From positions 1 through 64,000 of the forward strand of contig NZ_JAIWNC010000052.1 in NCBI RefSeq assembly GCF_020216025.1: 64,000 nucleotides of DNA, given 5' to 3'. The translations under genes and the position numbers were made by a program. Positions 8,081 to 16,164 of the stretch are shown one piece after another (position 1 is the stretch's first letter; each line of letters opens with the position of its first letter). This DNA is from Jidongwangia harbinensis (lineage in GTDB: Bacteria; Actinomycetota; Actinomycetes; Mycobacteriales; Micromonosporaceae). The notes under the pieces are model-generated. The model searched no databases, was not told where the DNA came from, and worked only from the letters and a program-made list of their open reading frames with translations.

Positions 8081-9619
8081 GTGCAGGCCCTGGACCGTGA
8101 GACCGAGCACCTCGTCGTCGCCGCCCAGCACGGGGACCGGCGGGCCGCCGAGGACCTCGTGGCCCGGCACCTGCCGCTGCTGTACAACCTGGTGGGCCGG
8201 GCCCTCGACGGGCACACCGACGTGGACGACGTGGTGCAGGAGACGATCCTGCGGGCGTTCCGGGACCTGTCCAGCCTGCGCTCGCCCGCCAGGTTCCGGT
8301 CCTGGCTGGTGTCCATCGCCATGCACCAGATCAGCAGCCGGATGCGGGCCTGGCGACTGCACCGCGAACGCACCGGGCACCTCGGCGAAGCCGGCGATCT
8401 GCCGGATCCGCACGCCGACTTCGCCGAGGTGACCATCCTGCGGCTCGGCCTGTCCGGGCAGCGGCGGCAGGTGGCCGAGGCGGGCCGGTGGCTCGACCCG
8501 GGGGACCGGGAACTGCTGTCCCTGTGGTGGCTGGAACTCGCCGGTGCGGTCAACCGGGCGGACATCGCCGCGGCGCTGGGGATCAGCGGCGCGCACACCC
8601 GGGTCCGGATCCAGCGGATGCACCGCCGCCTCGACCTGAGCCGGTACCTGGTGGCCGCGCTGCGGGCCCGGCCGCGCTGCCCGGTGCTCGACGAGGCCGC
8701 CCGCCACTGGGACGGCGTACCGGGCCCGCGCTGGCGCAAACGCTTCGCCCGCCACCTGCGGGACTGCGACGTCTGCGGTTCCGTGCGGACCGGCTTCGTG
8801 CCGATCGAGCGCCTGCTGGCCGGGCTGGCACTGGTCCCCGTTCCGGCGTCCCTGAGCGTCACGATCGCCGGCGGCGCGCTGACTGCGGGTGCGGTCGCGG
8901 GCGGCGCGGCCTCGGGGGCCGGGACCGCCGTCGGGGTGAGCCTGGGCGGATGGCTCGGCTCGGCCACCGGGCTCAAGGCGGCCGTGGCGGTCGCGACGGT
9001 CGCCACCTCCGGCGGGTGGTACCTCGCCCGCCCGGACCCGGCGACGCCCCCGCCGGTGGCCGCACCGCCGGCCGCGTCCGCCCGGCCGGCACCCCCGGCA
9101 TCCCCGGCCCGGCCCGGCACCGTTCCGCGGCGGACCTCGGCGCCGGCCCCGGAGCCGCCGCCCGCCACCCCGGCGTCCTCGGCCTCGCCGAGCCGCACCG
9201 GGCTGCTGCGACTCGGCGAGGCCACGCTGCGCCCGGCCGGCGATCCCGGGCGGACCGTCGTACCGCGCGACGGCGAGCTGGTGGTGGTGTCCCTGCCGCC
9301 GGGTGAGACCGGAGCGGCGACGTTCTCCGTGCTGACCGGGCTGGCCGATCCGGCGTGCTACTCGCTGCGGTCCGGCGACGGTCGGTACGTCCGGCACAGT
9401 TCCTGGCGCCTGGTCCTCGCCGTCGCCGAGGACGCGCCGCTGTTCCGGTCCGACGCGACGTTCTGCCCGCAGCGGGCCGCCGACGGCGCGGTGCGGCTGC
9501 GGTCGCACAACTATCCGGGCTCCTACGTGCACCGCCGCGGCGACGAGATGTGGGTCGATCGGGCCGAGCCCACCGACGACTTCACGGCCGAGAGCACGTT
9601 CGTCGTGGATCCGGTCTGA
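8081..9619 (+). CDS. Membrane-anchored ECF sigma factor with C-terminal AbfB (CBM42) sensor domain
   Basis: A 512-residue fusion. Region sigma2 spans about 15-95 (HTDVDDVVQETILRAFRDL, FRSWLVSIA) and region sigma4 about 138-192 (LDPGDRELLSLWWLEL, RADIAAALGISGAHTRVRIQR). An anti-sigma-like zinc-binding segment follows (Cys200, His225, Cys229, Cys232 in HLRDCDVC). A Gly/Ala-rich stretch leads to a likely membrane helix (about 296-316, ending GWYLARP), a 55-residue Pro/Ala/Ser linker, and a beta-trefoil of the AbfB arabinose-binding type (about 376-512), with repeats SLRSGDGRYVRH and RLRSHNYPGSYVHR and three ATF-like motifs. The GTG has GGAAAGG upstream. ECF factors with C-terminal zinc-finger and membrane extensions are known in actinobacteria; the arabinan-binding end next to arabinofuranosidases suggests direct substrate sensing. 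Topology and activation mechanism are inferred. Confidence 0.88.
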   Translation: MQALDRETEHLVVAAQHGDRRAAEDLVARHLPLLYNLVGRALDGHTDVDDVVQETILRAFRDLSSLRSPARFRSWLVSIAMHQISSRMRAWRLHRERTGHLGEAGDLPDPHADFAEVTILRLGLSGQRRQVAEAGRWLDPGDRELLSLWWLELAGAVNRADIAAALGISGAHTRVRIQRMHRRLDLSRYLVAALRARPRCPVLDEAARHWDGVPGPRWRKRFARHLRDCDVCGSVRTGFVPIERLLAGLALVPVPASLSVTIAGGALTAGAVAGGAASGAGTAVGVSLGGWLGSATGLKAAVAVATVATSGGWYLARPDPATPPPVAAPPAASARPAPPASPARPGTVPRRTSAPAPEPPPATPASSASPSRTGLLRLGEATLRPAGDPGRTVVPRDGELVVVSLPPGETGAATFSVLTGLADPACYSLRSGDGRYVRHSSWRLVLAVAEDAPLFRSDATFCPQRAADGAVRLRSHNYPGSYVHRRGDEMWVDRAEPTDDFTAESTFVVDPV

Positions 9620-9637
9620 CCACGGCCCGGTACCCGG

Positions 9638-10390
9638 TCAGGACAGCACCGCCGGTCGCCCGGGGGTGAGCCAGGTCAGGTCGTCCGGCGGGAACGCGGC
9701 GGCGATCTCGGCCCGCCCCTCGTGGAAGTGTGACCAGCCCTCGTAGTGCACGGGCACCACGTGGCGCGGCCTGATCCGGCGACACAGTCGCGCCGCGTCC
9801 CGGCCGGTCATGGTGAACCGGGCCGGTCCGGTCAGGCCGAACTGCACCTTGCCCAGGTGCAGGACCGCGGTGCCGACCGTGAACCGCTCGGCCACCGCGA
9901 GCAGGCCGGGAAAGAGCACGGTGTCACCGGAGATCCAGACGACCTCCGCCGCGCCGGCCGGCCGTAGCGCGAACCCGGTCGTCGCCCCGACCAGCGGCAC
10001 GGCCCACGCCGGGCCGTGCCGGGACGGCGTGGCGGTGACCGTGAGGTCACCGACCGCCGCGTCCTGGAATGCGGCCAGGCCGACCGCGGTGCCGCCGAGA
10101 CGCCGCGCGGCGGCCTCCGTGGTGAGCACGACGGGAACCGTCGACAACAACTCGCGGCCGGCGTCGTCGAGGTTGTCGGCGTGCTGGTCGTGGGTGAGCA
10201 GCACGGCGTCCAGCGGCCCGAGATCGGCGCGCGGAACCGCGGGGCCGGCGGTCTTGCGGGAGGACGTGCCCCAGCCGAACGAGTACCGCCGGCCGGGGGC
10301 GTCGAAGGTCGGGTCGACCAGCAGGCGCACCCCGCCCAGCTCCAGCAGGGTGGTCGGCCCGCCGATGTGGGTGATGCGGACCTGGGTCAT
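9638..10390 (-). CDS. MBL-fold metal-dependent hydrolase
   Basis: A 250-residue cytoplasmic protein of the UlaG-like / UPF0173-like metallo-beta-lactamase fold. It begins with THIGGPTTLLELGGVRLLVDPTF, and TLLTHDQHADNLD-type residues (LLTHDQHADN, near 65-74) replace the classical HxHxDH, keeping His and Asp metal ligands. Further ligands are plausible in TPSRHGP, WISGDT and VPVHYEGWSH. It overlaps the upstream alpha/beta hydrolase by the four bases ATGA, so the two are translated together. Its substrate is unknown. The stop lies 18 bases from the stop of the converging sigma factor gene, with no clear terminator between. Confidence 0.82.
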   Translation of the reverse strand: MTQVRITHIGGPTTLLELGGVRLLVDPTFDAPGRRYSFGWGTSSRKTAGPAVPRADLGPLDAVLLTHDQHADNLDDAGRELLSTVPVVLTTEAAARRLGGTAVGLAAFQDAAVGDLTVTATPSRHGPAWAVPLVGATTGFALRPAGAAEVVWISGDTVLFPGLLAVAERFTVGTAVLHLGKVQFGLTGPARFTMTGRDAARLCRRIRPRHVVPVHYEGWSHFHEGRAEIAAAFPPDDLTWLTPGRPAVLS

Positions 10391-11205
10391 GTGCCGGTCG
10401 GCACGGGACCGGTCCGGGCGTGGCGCAGGGCCCAGTCAAGCACCTCGTCCGCGATCGCCTCCCAGCCCTTCTGCGCGGGCAGCAGGTGGGCGTAGCCGGG
10501 GTACTCGCGGATCTCGGTCACGGTGTCGGACTTGTAGTGCTTGTGGTTGGACTGCTGAACGGCGGGCGGCATGATGTGGTCCTCGCCGCCGGAGACGAAC
10601 AGCAGCGGGGCCCGGCGGTCGTTGTGGTAGTCGACCCAGGTGTCCTGGTGACCGGGCTGGAAGTTGGCCAGCACGCTGCCCCACAGGATGTTGCCGTTGG
10701 CGGGGATGTGGTAGCGGTCGTACAGCGCCTTCGATTCCTCCGCGGTGAAGGTGTTGGTGAACGCGTAGGTCCACTCCGGGAGCGTGAGGCCGACCGCCTT
10801 GTGCCGGTTGGCCGGGGACTTCAGCACCGGGAACGTCGATTTCACCTGGGCCAGCGGTACCACCCGGACGCCCTCGGTGGGCGCGGAGTTGAGTGCCACG
10901 CCGGCCGCACCGTAGCCGTGGTCCAGCAGGATCTGGGTGAACGCACCACCGGCCGAGTGGCCGATGATGATCGGTTGCTGACCCAGGCCCTGGATGATCT
11001 TCTCGATCTTGTCGATGATGGCCGGAACGGTGACGGCGGTGATGATGTCCGGGTTCGCGTTGAGCGCCTCGACCTCGACCTCGAACCCGGGGTAGCCGGG
11101 TGCGATGACCCGGAACCCCTTCTGCTCGTAGTGCGTGATCCAGTTCTCCCAGCTGCGCGGCGTCACCCAGAAGCCGTGCACCAGAACGATGGTGTCGGGG
11201 TTCAT
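10387..11205 (-). CDS. Alpha/beta hydrolase
   Basis: A 272-residue cytoplasmic hydrolase. An oxyanion HGF motif (LVHGFW) lies near residue 11. The nucleophile elbow is GHSAGG (about 95-100), the acid is in GGEDHIMP and the catalytic His in YPGYAHLLP near the C-terminus. There is no signal peptide. A frame extension adds 24 Arg-rich residues upstream, but MNPDTIVLVHG is the natural start. First gene of a two-gene operon with the MBL hydrolase, divergent from the AraC-type regulator across a 178-bp gap holding a 16-bp inverted repeat. It is similar in type to small-molecule ester or haloperoxidase-like hydrolases; the substrate is unknown. Confidence 0.85.
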   Translation of the reverse strand: MNPDTIVLVHGFWVTPRSWENWITHYEQKGFRVIAPGYPGFEVEVEALNANPDIITAVTVPAIIDKIEKIIQGLGQQPIIIGHSAGGAFTQILLDHGYGAAGVALNSAPTEGVRVVPLAQVKSTFPVLKSPANRHKAVGLTLPEWTYAFTNTFTAEESKALYDRYHIPANGNILWGSVLANFQPGHQDTWVDYHNDRRAPLLFVSGGEDHIMPPAVQQSNHKHYKSDTVTEIREYPGYAHLLPAQKGWEAIADEVLDWALRHARTGPVPTGT

Positions 11206-11250
11206 GAGCGAACCGTAGGCCGGGTAGGTGATCCGGCGCCTTCGTCGGGT

Positions 11251-11338
11251 GTGCATTCCGTTGTGCGCCGTGTGCACAGCGGTCCGCGGGTGCTGCCCAG
11301 GGCGGGTGCGGGTGCACGCCTGGCACAGCAGAATGCAC
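11251..11338. promoter_or_regulatory. Spaced inverted repeat in the divergent AraC / hydrolase promoter
   Basis: GTGCATTCCGTTGTGC (11251-11266) reappears inverted at 11323-11338 with 14 of 16 bases kept. Several further GTGCAC-like pieces lie between (about 11270-11277 and 11312-11317). The position between the AraC-type gene and the hydrolase operon fits AraC-family half-sites. Confidence 0.5.
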
Positions 11339-11383
11339 GTCCTGCCGACCCGCGGCGAGCCGGATCGACGCTACGCTTCGGCC

Positions 11384-12424
11384 ATGCACCGGAGCGATTC
11401 GGCGATGCGCCACTTCGACCTGACCGACAACGAGCCGTCGTCCCGGGTCGCGATCCTGGACGAGGCGGCACGCACCTGCTCGGTGCCGTTCCGGGCGCGA
11501 CCGGCCGACCGCGGTCGCCGGGTCCGGTTCCAGCACATGGACCGGTACTTCGGCGGTGTCAACGTCACCCGGACCGCGCTCGACAACTTCTCCGGGCTGC
11601 GGTCGGCGAAACTCGCGCGCACCGATCCCGCGCCGCGACTGATCCTCACCGTCTCCTCCGGACCGTACCTCATCGAGCAGAACGGCCGGGCGGTTCGGCA
11701 GCGATCGGTCTCCATGGTTCCGTACTGGAGCTGCGACGCCTACCGCCTGCACGGCGACGAACCGACCCGGGCCTGGTCCGTGACCGTGCCCATCGCGGAC
11801 CTGGGCCTGCCCTACCTCTTCCTGCGCGACGTCGGGGTCCGCAACATCGGCCACAGCCCACTCGGCCCGATGGTCCGCAAGTACCTGGTCGAACTGGCCG
11901 GGCTGGGCGAACTGACCCCGGAACGGGCCGCGTCCCTGGCGCACCCCACGGTCGACCTGATCCGCGCCCTGCTGACCACGGCCGGCGGCGACGAGTTCCT
12001 CAGCCGGCAACCGCTCGGCCGCACCCTGGGCATGCGGATCATGCTGCATCTCCGCAGCCAGGTAAGCGACCCGGAGCTGAGTGCCGACAAACTCGCGGCC
12101 CACTTCGGCATCTCCAAACGCTACCTGTACGCGGTGCTCGCCGGCATGAACGTCACGCTCGGCGAATGGATCCGGACCGAACGGCTCGGCCGCGCCGCGC
12201 GGGCGCTGACCAATCCGGCCAACGCACTGGTCTCGGTGGCGGCCATCGCCCGGATGTCCGGCTATCCGGACCACTCCTCGTTCTCCCGGGCGTTCCGGCA
12301 ACGGTACGGGTGCACGCCGTCGGACTGGCGGCTGCGCACCGGCCCGGACGGCACCGAGCCGGACCCCCAGGGGGATCCGGCTCGGTGGAGCGGGTCGGCT
12401 CAGCCCAGCAGGCGGGCCCAGTAG
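11384..12424 (+). CDS. AraC-family transcriptional regulator (AraC-like ligand-binding N-domain)
   Basis: A 346-residue regulator. Residues about 20-190 form the AraC-binding-like N-terminal domain typical of actinobacterial activators (FSGLRSAKLA, LTVSSGPYLIEQNGR, VPIADLGLP). The C-terminal third has two helix-turn-helix motifs (LAAHFGISKRYLYAVLAG; then VAAIARMSGYPDHSSFSRAFRQRYGCTPSDWR). The ATG at 11405 has GGAG 10 bases upstream and is an equally good start (339 residues). The last roughly 25 residues (after SDWRLRTG) are low-complexity, run through a hairpin terminator, and overlap the end of the converging fibronectin-type gene by 25 bases. It probably controls the divergent hydrolase operon. 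Confidence 0.87.
   Translation: MHRSDSAMRHFDLTDNEPSSRVAILDEAARTCSVPFRARPADRGRRVRFQHMDRYFGGVNVTRTALDNFSGLRSAKLARTDPAPRLILTVSSGPYLIEQNGRAVRQRSVSMVPYWSCDAYRLHGDEPTRAWSVTVPIADLGLPYLFLRDVGVRNIGHSPLGPMVRKYLVELAGLGELTPERAASLAHPTVDLIRALLTTAGGDEFLSRQPLGRTLGMRIMLHLRSQVSDPELSADKLAAHFGISKRYLYAVLAGMNVTLGEWIRTERLGRAARALTNPANALVSVAAIARMSGYPDHSSFSRAFRQRYGCTPSDWRLRTGPDGTEPDPQGDPARWSGSAQPSRRAQ
12352..12387. terminator. Bidirectional hairpin inside the 3' end of the AraC-type gene
   Basis: Arms 12352-12363 and 12376-12387 pair perfectly over 12 bases, with CCCC/GGGG pairing inside. It lies within the coding tail of the AraC-type gene and just past the stop of the converging gene. Confidence 0.7.
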
Positions 12425-14274
12425 ACGAGTTCGTCGGCCTGCGCGGCCGTGAGGCCGGCCTTCTTGTCCTTCGGCTCCTTGAGCACCTTGCTGATGTACA
12501 GCTCGATCTGCCCGTGGTCCAGCTTGTTGCACAGGTCCTGGCCGAGGCCCACGCCGGCGTTGTTCGCGGCGAGGTAGCGCAGCGTCAGCGCCTTCAGGTC
12601 CGGCACGCTCGGCGTGACCGTGTAGTCGGCGGACACGGCCGCGGCGGTGTTGCCCGCGAGGTCGGTGCCGCCGGCGCAGGTGGCCGTGTACCGGGCCCGG
12701 TTGTCCCGGGCCACGGTCAGGACGGCCGCCCGGGCCACGCCGGAGACGGTGTCGGCCGTGTCGCAGCCCGCCGCCGGCATCGCGCCGAGCGGGTAGGTCG
12801 CGAGGCCGAGCCCGCTGACCCGCACCGCCGGAGCGGCGGTGTCGACGTTCAGGCCGGTGACCGCGGCGGCGGTCGTGTTGCCCGCCCGGTCGGTGACGGT
12901 CCCGGTGGCGCTCCGGGCGGCACCGTCGCCGTCGACGCGGACGGGCGCCGGGCAGTCGGCGACGCCGGAGCCGCCGTCGGCACAGGTGAAGCTCACCGAC
13001 GGCGCGGTGCGGTACCAGCCGGCCGCGTTCGCCGTGCCGTCCACCGCGGCCTGGTACGCCGGCGCCGTCCGGTCCACGCTGACCCGGACGCTGGTGCTGG
13101 CCACGTTGCCGGCGCGGTCGGTCACGGTGCCCGTGACGACCTGGTCGGCCCCGTCCCGGGTGAGGGTGACCGGCGACGAGCAGGTGCCGACGCCGGACTG
13201 GGCGTCCACGCAGGTGAAGATCACCGAGACCGGACCGTTGTGCCATCCGTTGCGGTCGGCGGCCCGGGTGAGCGCCGCCTTGATCGTCGGCGGGGTCTTC
13301 TCGGGCGCGGCCGGGGTGACCACCGGCGCCGGGACCACGGGTGCGGTCGGGTCGGTGACGGTCAGCGGCGCCATGCCACTGCCGTTGACGTTGTACGCCT
13401 TGACCTCGACGACCCAGTTCTTGCCCAGGGGCAGGTTGAGCACGCCGGAGGTGGCCGGCGCCTTCACCTTCACCGAGCCGGCGGTGGCCTTCTCGACGCC
13501 GTACATGAGCAGGTAGTAGTCGACCGCCGGGCCGCTCGTCGGCGCCTGCCAGGTCACGTCCACCAGCGTCGAGTTGGGCCGGCGGGTGGCGACCGCACCT
13601 GCCGGGTCGGCCGGCTTGTGCTTGTCGATCAGCGACTTGCCGAGCACGGCCGCGCAGGTGCCGTACTGGTTCTGCGGGGCGACCTGCACGAGGTACGTCC
13701 GGGCCGGGTCCAGGTTCGGGAACCGGTGGCTGGTCGCCGTGGTGACCTGGTCCAGCAGGACGACGCTGTCGGAGTACCGGATGAGCTGCATGCGGTAGCC
13801 GGTCAACGGCGCCTCGCCCGCCCAGGTGGGTTCGTTCCAGCTGATCGTGCCGATGCTGCCGTCGGCGCCGTCGCGCCCGGGGACGGCGCCCATGATGCCG
13901 CTGGGGGCCAGGGTGCGCGCGGTGACGAAGGGGCTGTACTCGCCGGGCCCGTCCGCGTTCTCGGTGGCCACCCGCACCTTGTACGACACGCAGGGTCCGG
14001 TCGTGGGGATCGTGTAGGTCGTGGTGTCGCCCGGGACGAAGGTGACCGTCTCGGTGCCGCCCTGGACCATGTCGATGCGGTAGAAGGTCGCACCGGCGAC
14101 CGGCTCCCAGGACATCACGATCCGGGTGGCGTCGTCGGCGGCGCGCGTCACGGTCAGTCCCTGCGGCGCCGGCAGAGCCGTGGACGCGTCCGACGCGAGC
14201 GCCGGCGTCCCCGTCAAGGCCAGCGACGCGGCCACCGCGGCGGCGCCGGTTCCGGCCAGGAGTCGTACCCGCAT
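12400..14274 (-). CDS. Secreted fibronectin type III / Ig-like multidomain protein
   Basis: A 624-residue exported protein. Signal peptide 1-27 ends at ALA. Three fibronectin type III-like modules lie at about 36-310 (LPAPQGLTV...YRIDMVQGG; SGIMGAV...LTGYRMQLI; NSTLVDVTWQAP...YYLLMYG). From about 325 come Ig-like repeats (TPPTIKAALTRAADRNGWHNGPVSVIFTC-type and TAPAYQAAVDGTANAAGW-type) whose cysteine pairs and VTDRAGN motifs recur. The C-terminal 65 residues (DLKALTLRYLAANNAG...WARLLG) are helical and resemble cell-surface FIMAH-like modules, though I am unsure. No catalytic motif is seen; a binding or scaffold role is likely. GAGGA precedes the ATG closely. Confidence 0.82.
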   Translation of the reverse strand: MRVRLLAGTGAAAVAASLALTGTPALASDASTALPAPQGLTVTRAADDATRIVMSWEPVAGATFYRIDMVQGGTETVTFVPGDTTTYTIPTTGPCVSYKVRVATENADGPGEYSPFVTARTLAPSGIMGAVPGRDGADGSIGTISWNEPTWAGEAPLTGYRMQLIRYSDSVVLLDQVTTATSHRFPNLDPARTYLVQVAPQNQYGTCAAVLGKSLIDKHKPADPAGAVATRRPNSTLVDVTWQAPTSGPAVDYYLLMYGVEKATAGSVKVKAPATSGVLNLPLGKNWVVEVKAYNVNGSGMAPLTVTDPTAPVVPAPVVTPAAPEKTPPTIKAALTRAADRNGWHNGPVSVIFTCVDAQSGVGTCSSPVTLTRDGADQVVTGTVTDRAGNVASTSVRVSVDRTAPAYQAAVDGTANAAGWYRTAPSVSFTCADGGSGVADCPAPVRVDGDGAARSATGTVTDRAGNTTAAAVTGLNVDTAAPAVRVSGLGLATYPLGAMPAAGCDTADTVSGVARAAVLTVARDNRARYTATCAGGTDLAGNTAAAVSADYTVTPSVPDLKALTLRYLAANNAGVGLGQDLCNKLDHGQIELYISKVLKEPKDKKAGLTAAQADELVYWARLLG

Positions 14275-14424
14275 CTTTCCTCGTCTTCCTCATCGGCCGC
14301 CCCAACGGCGGCGCTGATCAGGGGATCGGCGGCCAACCTCAAGCTGGCCTGAAGACGGCGTCAAGGAGCCCTGTGGTTCCACCCGGCCACTGCGACGGGC
14401 CGGACCGGCCGCGCCTGGGGCCGG

Positions 14425-15480
14425 TCAGCGCCGCAGGGTCAGACGGAACACGCAGCCCTCGCCGCCGGGTCCCGGCGACCGCAGGGTGAGGGTGCCGCCG
14501 TGCGCCTCGGCGATCTGACCGGCGATCGGCAGGCCGAGGCCGGTGCCGTGCACGTCCGGCCGGCCGCGCCAGAAGCGCTGGAAGACGCGGTGCTGGTCGC
14601 CGGCCGGGATGCCCGGGCCGTTGTCCGCGACCGTCACGGCGAGCCCGGTCGCGCTGCTCTCCACGGTGACCCGCACGGCCGCCCCCGCGGGGGCGTACCG
14701 GATCGCGTTGTCGACGAGGTTCGCGACCGCCCGCTTCACGGTCGGCTCGTCGACGGAGCACTCGGCGCGCGGCGGCCCGGCCAGCGACACCGTGGTGCCC
14801 TTCGACGCGGCGAGTACCGCGGCGTCCTCGACGACGTCCCGGACGACGGCCATCAGGTCGGCCGGCCTCCGGTCGAGCAGGCGGGCCCGCCCGCGGGCGT
14901 CCACGAGCAGTTCGTCGATCGCCTTCCGCAGCCGCACCGCGGACGTCCGGGAACGCCGCAGCCCCTCCCGGTAGACCTCCACGGTCGGATCCGGGTGGGA
15001 CAGCAGCACGTCGGCGTTGGTCATCAGGACGGCCAGCGGTATCCGCAGTTCGTGGCTGGCCTCCTCGATCAGCCGCCGCTGGGCGTCGGCCGCCCGTTCC
15101 AGCCGGTCCAGCATCGCGTCGAAGCCGGCGGCGAGCGACACGACCTCGGTCGGGCCGTGGCGCAGGCCGATGCGGCGGCTGAGGTCGGTCGCCTCGATGT
15201 CCTCGGCGACCGCCCGGATCCAGTCGATCGGGCGGACCGCCCGGCCGGCCCACCACCAGGCCAGCGCCGCCGCGGCCGGGGCGAGGGCGAGGACCGTCCA
15301 GCCGGCCCACCCGGACCGGTGGGTGGTGTGCCGTACCTCCTCCGCGGTCCGCGCGGCGTTCACCGTCGTCTCGGTGTCGGTGGCCACGACCACGCCGAAC
15401 AGCAGGAGCGCCGGGAGATAGATCGCCAGGAACCCGGGCACCGCGAGGCGGACCCGCAGGGAGCGCCAGGTCCCGGTCAC
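14425..15480 (-). CDS. Sensor histidine kinase (OmpR-partner type)
   Basis: A 351-residue membrane kinase. Two membrane helices (about 12-33 and 59-79) flank a short extracellular loop of only 25 residues, so it probably senses the membrane or a partner protein. HAMP follows (RPIDWIRAVAEDIEATDLSRRI). The phospho-acceptor His is in EEASHELRIPLAVL; note Ile where most kinases have Thr. N box VANLVDNAIRYAP, G1 DNGPGIP and G2 GTGLGLPI are intact. The GTG start overlaps the stop of the response regulator by four bases (GTGA). Third gene of the operon that starts with the serine hydrolase at 17841. Confidence 0.93.
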   Translation of the reverse strand: MTGTWRSLRVRLAVPGFLAIYLPALLLFGVVVATDTETTVNAARTAEEVRHTTHRSGWAGWTVLALAPAAAALAWWWAGRAVRPIDWIRAVAEDIEATDLSRRIGLRHGPTEVVSLAAGFDAMLDRLERAADAQRRLIEEASHELRIPLAVLMTNADVLLSHPDPTVEVYREGLRRSRTSAVRLRKAIDELLVDARGRARLLDRRPADLMAVVRDVVEDAAVLAASKGTTVSLAGPPRAECSVDEPTVKRAVANLVDNAIRYAPAGAAVRVTVESSATGLAVTVADNGPGIPAGDQHRVFQRFWRGRPDVHGTGLGLPIAGQIAEAHGGTLTLRSPGPGGEGCVFRLTLRR

Positions 15481-16148
15481 GACGGCGCCCCCAGCCGGTA
15501 GCCGACGCTGGTGACCGTGACGATCAGCGCCGGGTCGCCGAGCTTGCGGCGCAGCCGGCTGAGGATCACCCGGACCGATGCGGTGAACGGGTTCGCGTGG
15601 ACGTCCCAGACGTGCTCCAGCAGATCCTCGGCGGACAGCACCTCGCCCGGGTGGTGCATGAAGTACCGCAGCAGGGAGAACTCACGCGCGGTCAGGTTCA
15701 GTTCGGCGCCGCCACGCCAGGCGCGGTGCGCGGCGAGGTCCAGGGTCAACTCCCCGACCTGGATCCTCGCTCCGTACCCGGTGCCGCGCCGGGCCAGGGC
15801 CCGCAGCCGGGCGACCAGTTCGGCGAAGTGGAACGGCTTGACGAGGTAGTCGTCGGCACCGGCGTCGAGCCCGGCGACCCGGTCGGCCACGGCGTCCCGG
15901 GCGGTCAGCACGAGGCTCCGTCGCGGGCGGCGCAGCGCACCGTCGTGCGCGAGCCGGCGCAGCAGGTCGAGGCCGTCCCCGTCGGGCAGCCCGAGGTCGA
16001 CGCAGGCGACGTCGTACCCGGTGGTCCGGAGCAGCTCCTCGGCGTCCGCGTAGGTGCCGGCCAGATCCACCGCGTACGACTCGTTGCGCAGGCCGAGCGC
16101 CACGACCTCGGCGAGATCGGGATCGTCCTCGATGAGCAGGATGCGCAT
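15477..16148 (-). CDS. OmpR/PhoB-family response regulator
   Basis: A 223-residue two-component regulator. The receiver domain has acidic residues IEDDPD near the N-terminus, the phospho-acceptor Asp in CVDLGLPDGDG (about residue 51), Thr in LTARD and Lys in DDYLVKPF. The C-terminal winged helix spans 125-223 (LTAREFSLLRYFMHHPGEVLS, FTASVRVILSRLRRKLG, VTVTSVGYRLG). It lies 16 bases downstream of the serine hydrolase gene and overlaps the kinase start. The hydrolase may be its target or part of its signal. Confidence 0.95.
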   Translation of the reverse strand: MRILLIEDDPDLAEVVALGLRNESYAVDLAGTYADAEELLRTTGYDVACVDLGLPDGDGLDLLRRLAHDGALRRPRRSLVLTARDAVADRVAGLDAGADDYLVKPFHFAELVARLRALARRGTGYGARIQVGELTLDLAAHRAWRGGAELNLTAREFSLLRYFMHHPGEVLSAEDLLEHVWDVHANPFTASVRVILSRLRRKLGDPALIVTVTSVGYRLGAPS

Positions 16149-16164
16149 GGCGGACCGGGTCCCG

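Noticed and set aside
10420..14352. Very long open frames opposite or in other phases to called genes, for example 10420-14352 (+), 10436-14305 (-), 5850-8021 (-) and 42764-45628 (-).
   Set aside because: They are by-products of very high GC and run across several unrelated genes. The called frames have family motifs, signal peptides and ribosome sites; these do not.
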